From: Sphingomonas sanxanigenens DSM 19645 = NX02
GTDB taxonomy: Bacteria; Pseudomonadota; Alphaproteobacteria; Sphingomonadales; Sphingomonadaceae
Length of the DNA stretch: 64,000 nucleotides
Assembly (NCBI RefSeq): GCF_000512205.2
Contig: NZ_CP006644.1
Coordinates: 62,001-126,000, forward strand
Direction: 5' to 3'
Numbering within the stretch: position 1 is the first letter of the stretch; each line of letters opens with the position of its first letter. Of the stretch, positions 62,514 through 64,000 are shown one piece after another. The position numbers and the translations under genes were made by a program. The notes beneath the pieces were generated by a model. That model had not been told where the DNA came from, searched no databases, and saw only the letters and a list, made by a program, of their open reading frames with translations.

Positions 62514-64000
62514 TCACAGGCGGAACGCCACGCCCAGCCAGAACTGCCGCCCGAAATAATTCTCGTCGCGCGTGCCGAAGCCGTCGAAGTTGCGGCGATT
62601 TTCGTTGGTCACGTTGCGCGCCTCGGCGATCACGTCGAACCGGTCGAAGCCGATGCGGGCCTGCAGGTCGAGCTGGTCGAAGCCCGTGTCGTAGCGGCTG
62701 GCCCTGGGGTCGGTGGCGCTGATCGCGGTGTAGAGCTTGCCGATCCGGGCATAGCTGGCGCGCGCCTTCAAAGGGCCCTGCTCATAGAACAAGGCGGCGT
62801 TGAACTGCCATTTGGGCTGCTGGATGAGCCGGCCGAAGCGGACGCCGCCGGGCAGTTCGGAGCGGCCGTCGAGCCAGGTGACGTTGCCCGACACGCCGAA
62901 ATTGGCGAGGAAGCCGGGCAGGAAGTCCAGCCGGTTGCGGATCGCGCCCACCTCGACGCCGAACACGCGCGAGCCCGAGAGGTTCTGGGGCTGGGTGACG
63001 GTGTAGGCGGCACCGTCGATCACCGTCTGGCCCACCGTGGCGCTGAAGATATCGTCCTGGATATCCTTGTAGAAGGTGGCGAAGGTCAGCGCGCCGCCAT
63101 TGCCGGGGAAATAATATTCCAGCGACAGGTCATAATTGTCCGCCTGGCGCGGCTTCAGTTCGGGGTTGCCGCGGCTCAGGGTGAGCGCGGTCTGGTTGAG
63201 CGTCTCGTTGGCGCCGAGCTCGCTGGGATTGGGCCGGCCGATCGCCTTGGCATAGCTCATCCGCAGCTTGAGCGCGTCGGTGAGGTCATAGTTGAGCGCG
63301 ACCGAGGGCAGGAAATTCTCGTATTTGCCCTTGCGGGTGAGCGGGGTGAGCGTGCTGCCCGAGACGCGATAGCCATCGATGCTGGTGTCGGTGTGCTCAT
63401 AGCGCAGGCCGAAGATCACCAGGTGCCGGTCGCCGGCATGGCGGGCGAGGGCATAGCCGGCCGCCACCTTCTCCGTGACCACATAGTCGTTGCGGCGCGC
63501 GTTGAGGGCGGTCGCCGCTTCGTCCAGCACCAGCGCGCCGGCATTGTCCGACTGGAAGGCATCGAACTTGCGATAGTCGATGATCAGCATCGGATAGTTG
63601 GAGAAGATCGGTACATAGTCGGTGGGCAGAACCACGTCCGCCAATGTCAGCGAACGGCCGGCGGCGAGGCGGTAGATCTGCTGCTGCGTATCGAAGTCGC
63701 GTTCATTCTCGCGATACTTGCCGCCTACGCCGATGCCCCAGCCCATGTCGCCCGGATCGGCGTTAAAGCGGTAATCGACCGCGCCCTCCCGGATGATGTC
63801 GGTGCTGTCGTCGCGATAGGGGTTGTAGGATCCGAAGGCGTAATTGGCCGGGTCGAGGAAGGTCGAAGCGTCATCCAGCTCGGCGGTCGGGATGCCCTTG
63901 TCGATCGCATAGTCATAGGCGTTCGCCGCCGAGGTCGGCAGGTTGAACTGGAGCTGGTTCGAATCCTCGAGGAAGGTCGCCTTCGACCAGGAGGCGCGGG
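62514..64000 (-). CDS. TonB-dependent receptor, C-terminal part
   Basis: 494 residues lie in the window and the 5' end is beyond it. Barrel strands are clear: LVIFGLRYEHTDTSIDGY, LPSVALNYDLTDALKLRMSY, AIGRPNPSELGANETL, RGNPELKPRQADNYDLSLEY, ending FGRQFWLGVAFRL with a terminal aromatic-hydrophobic pattern. The sequence resembles the TonB receptors linked to sugar uptake (NPxLKP and SYAKAIGRPNPS blocks). It heads the minus-strand cluster of glycosidase, MFS and propeller. Confidence 0.92.
   Translation of the reverse strand, partial: RASWSKATFLEDSNQLQFNLPTSAANAYDYAIDKGIPTAELDDASTFLDPANYAFGSYNPYRDDSTDIIREGAVDYRFNADPGDMGWGIGVGGKYRENERDFDTQQQIYRLAAGRSLTLADVVLPTDYVPIFSNYPMLIIDYRKFDAFQSDNAGALVLDEAATALNARRNDYVVTEKVAAGYALARHAGDRHLVIFGLRYEHTDTSIDGYRVSGSTLTPLTRKGKYENFLPSVALNYDLTDALKLRMSYAKAIGRPNPSELGANETLNQTALTLSRGNPELKPRQADNYDLSLEYYFPGNGGALTFATFYKDIQDDIFSATVGQTVIDGAAYTVTQPQNLSGSRVFGVEVGAIRNRLDFLPGFLANFGVSGNVTWLDGRSELPGGVRFGRLIQQPKWQFNAALFYEQGPLKARASYARIGKLYTAISATDPRASRYDTGFDQLDLQARIGFDRFDVIAEARNVTNENRRNFDGFGTRDENYFGRQFWLGVAFRL

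Overview
The window is GC-rich chromosomal DNA of an alphaproteobacterium, most likely Sphingomonas or another Sphingomonadaceae member. The basis is the complete ybgC-tolQRAB-pal operon, the three-gene bc1 complex (petABC), two large TonB-dependent receptors, the EpsC-type CysE, and several families of dispersed hairpin repeats (cores such as GTTCGCCCTGAGC / GAGCGAAGTCGA and CCTCTCCCC...GGGGAGAGGG). No rRNA, tRNA, CRISPR array or prophage was seen. Genus is an inference; no search was run.

Layout. 0-4.5 kb: 5' part of purL, a small secreted protein, and a phosphate module in which a NUDIX domain is fused in frame to a DUF47 (PhoU-like) domain next to a Pit phosphate transporter. 4.7-9.3 kb: complete Tol-Pal envelope operon closed by a good terminator. 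9.5-13 kb: XdhC and a molybdopterin nucleotidyltransferase-like gene, then GNAT, hemF and trmL on the other strand. 13-16.5 kb: petABC, with a 7-1-7 palindrome resembling a Fur box upstream, and apt. 16.7-21.7 kb: a 1196-residue RTX protein made only of repeats, then a Ca2+/H+ antiporter. 21.8-24.5 kb: a tight three-gene operon of an NrtR-like NUDIX regulator, an SPFH protein without a membrane anchor, and a divergent NAD-kinase-like protein, with a clustered inverted repeat over its promoter.

24.5-34 kb is a secreted-hydrolase and uptake region: amidohydrolase, MaoC, NPP-type phosphodiesterase, MFS carrier, a double TetR regulator, a TonB receptor and a phosphoinositide-PLC-like enzyme. 58.5-64 kb has a second locus of similar logic: TonB receptor, phosphodiester glycosidase, a related MFS carrier and a propeller-like protein. 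The two MFS proteins share signature residues, so these may be parallel scavenging loci for phosphodiesters.

34-43.5 kb carries mobile DNA: an IS110-family element inserted in a REP-like repeat with a strongly structured noncoding leader, a 3 x 25 bp perfect tandem repeat, ychF, an array of four related four-helix membrane units (one pair fused, the first copy damaged by a one-base loss), a PHA-system protein, an M3 peptidase, and a RAYT-type Y1 transposase island with a low-GC Sel1 gene and a decayed IS5-type fragment. 43.5-47.7 kb holds an AAA+ ATPase / small membrane protein / membrane-anchored TPR operon beside a YegD-like Hsp70. 48-58.4 kb is mostly housekeeping: argS, a SPOR protein, a decayed ParD fragment, cysE, a small NepR-like protein, glnE, bcp, a DUF455 protein, an M23 peptidase, erpA and a RidA protein.

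The best candidates for an undescribed system are the NrtR/SPFH/NAD-kinase-like operon, the NUDIX-DUF47-Pit module, the AAA/TM/TPR operon, and the tandem four-helix membrane array.
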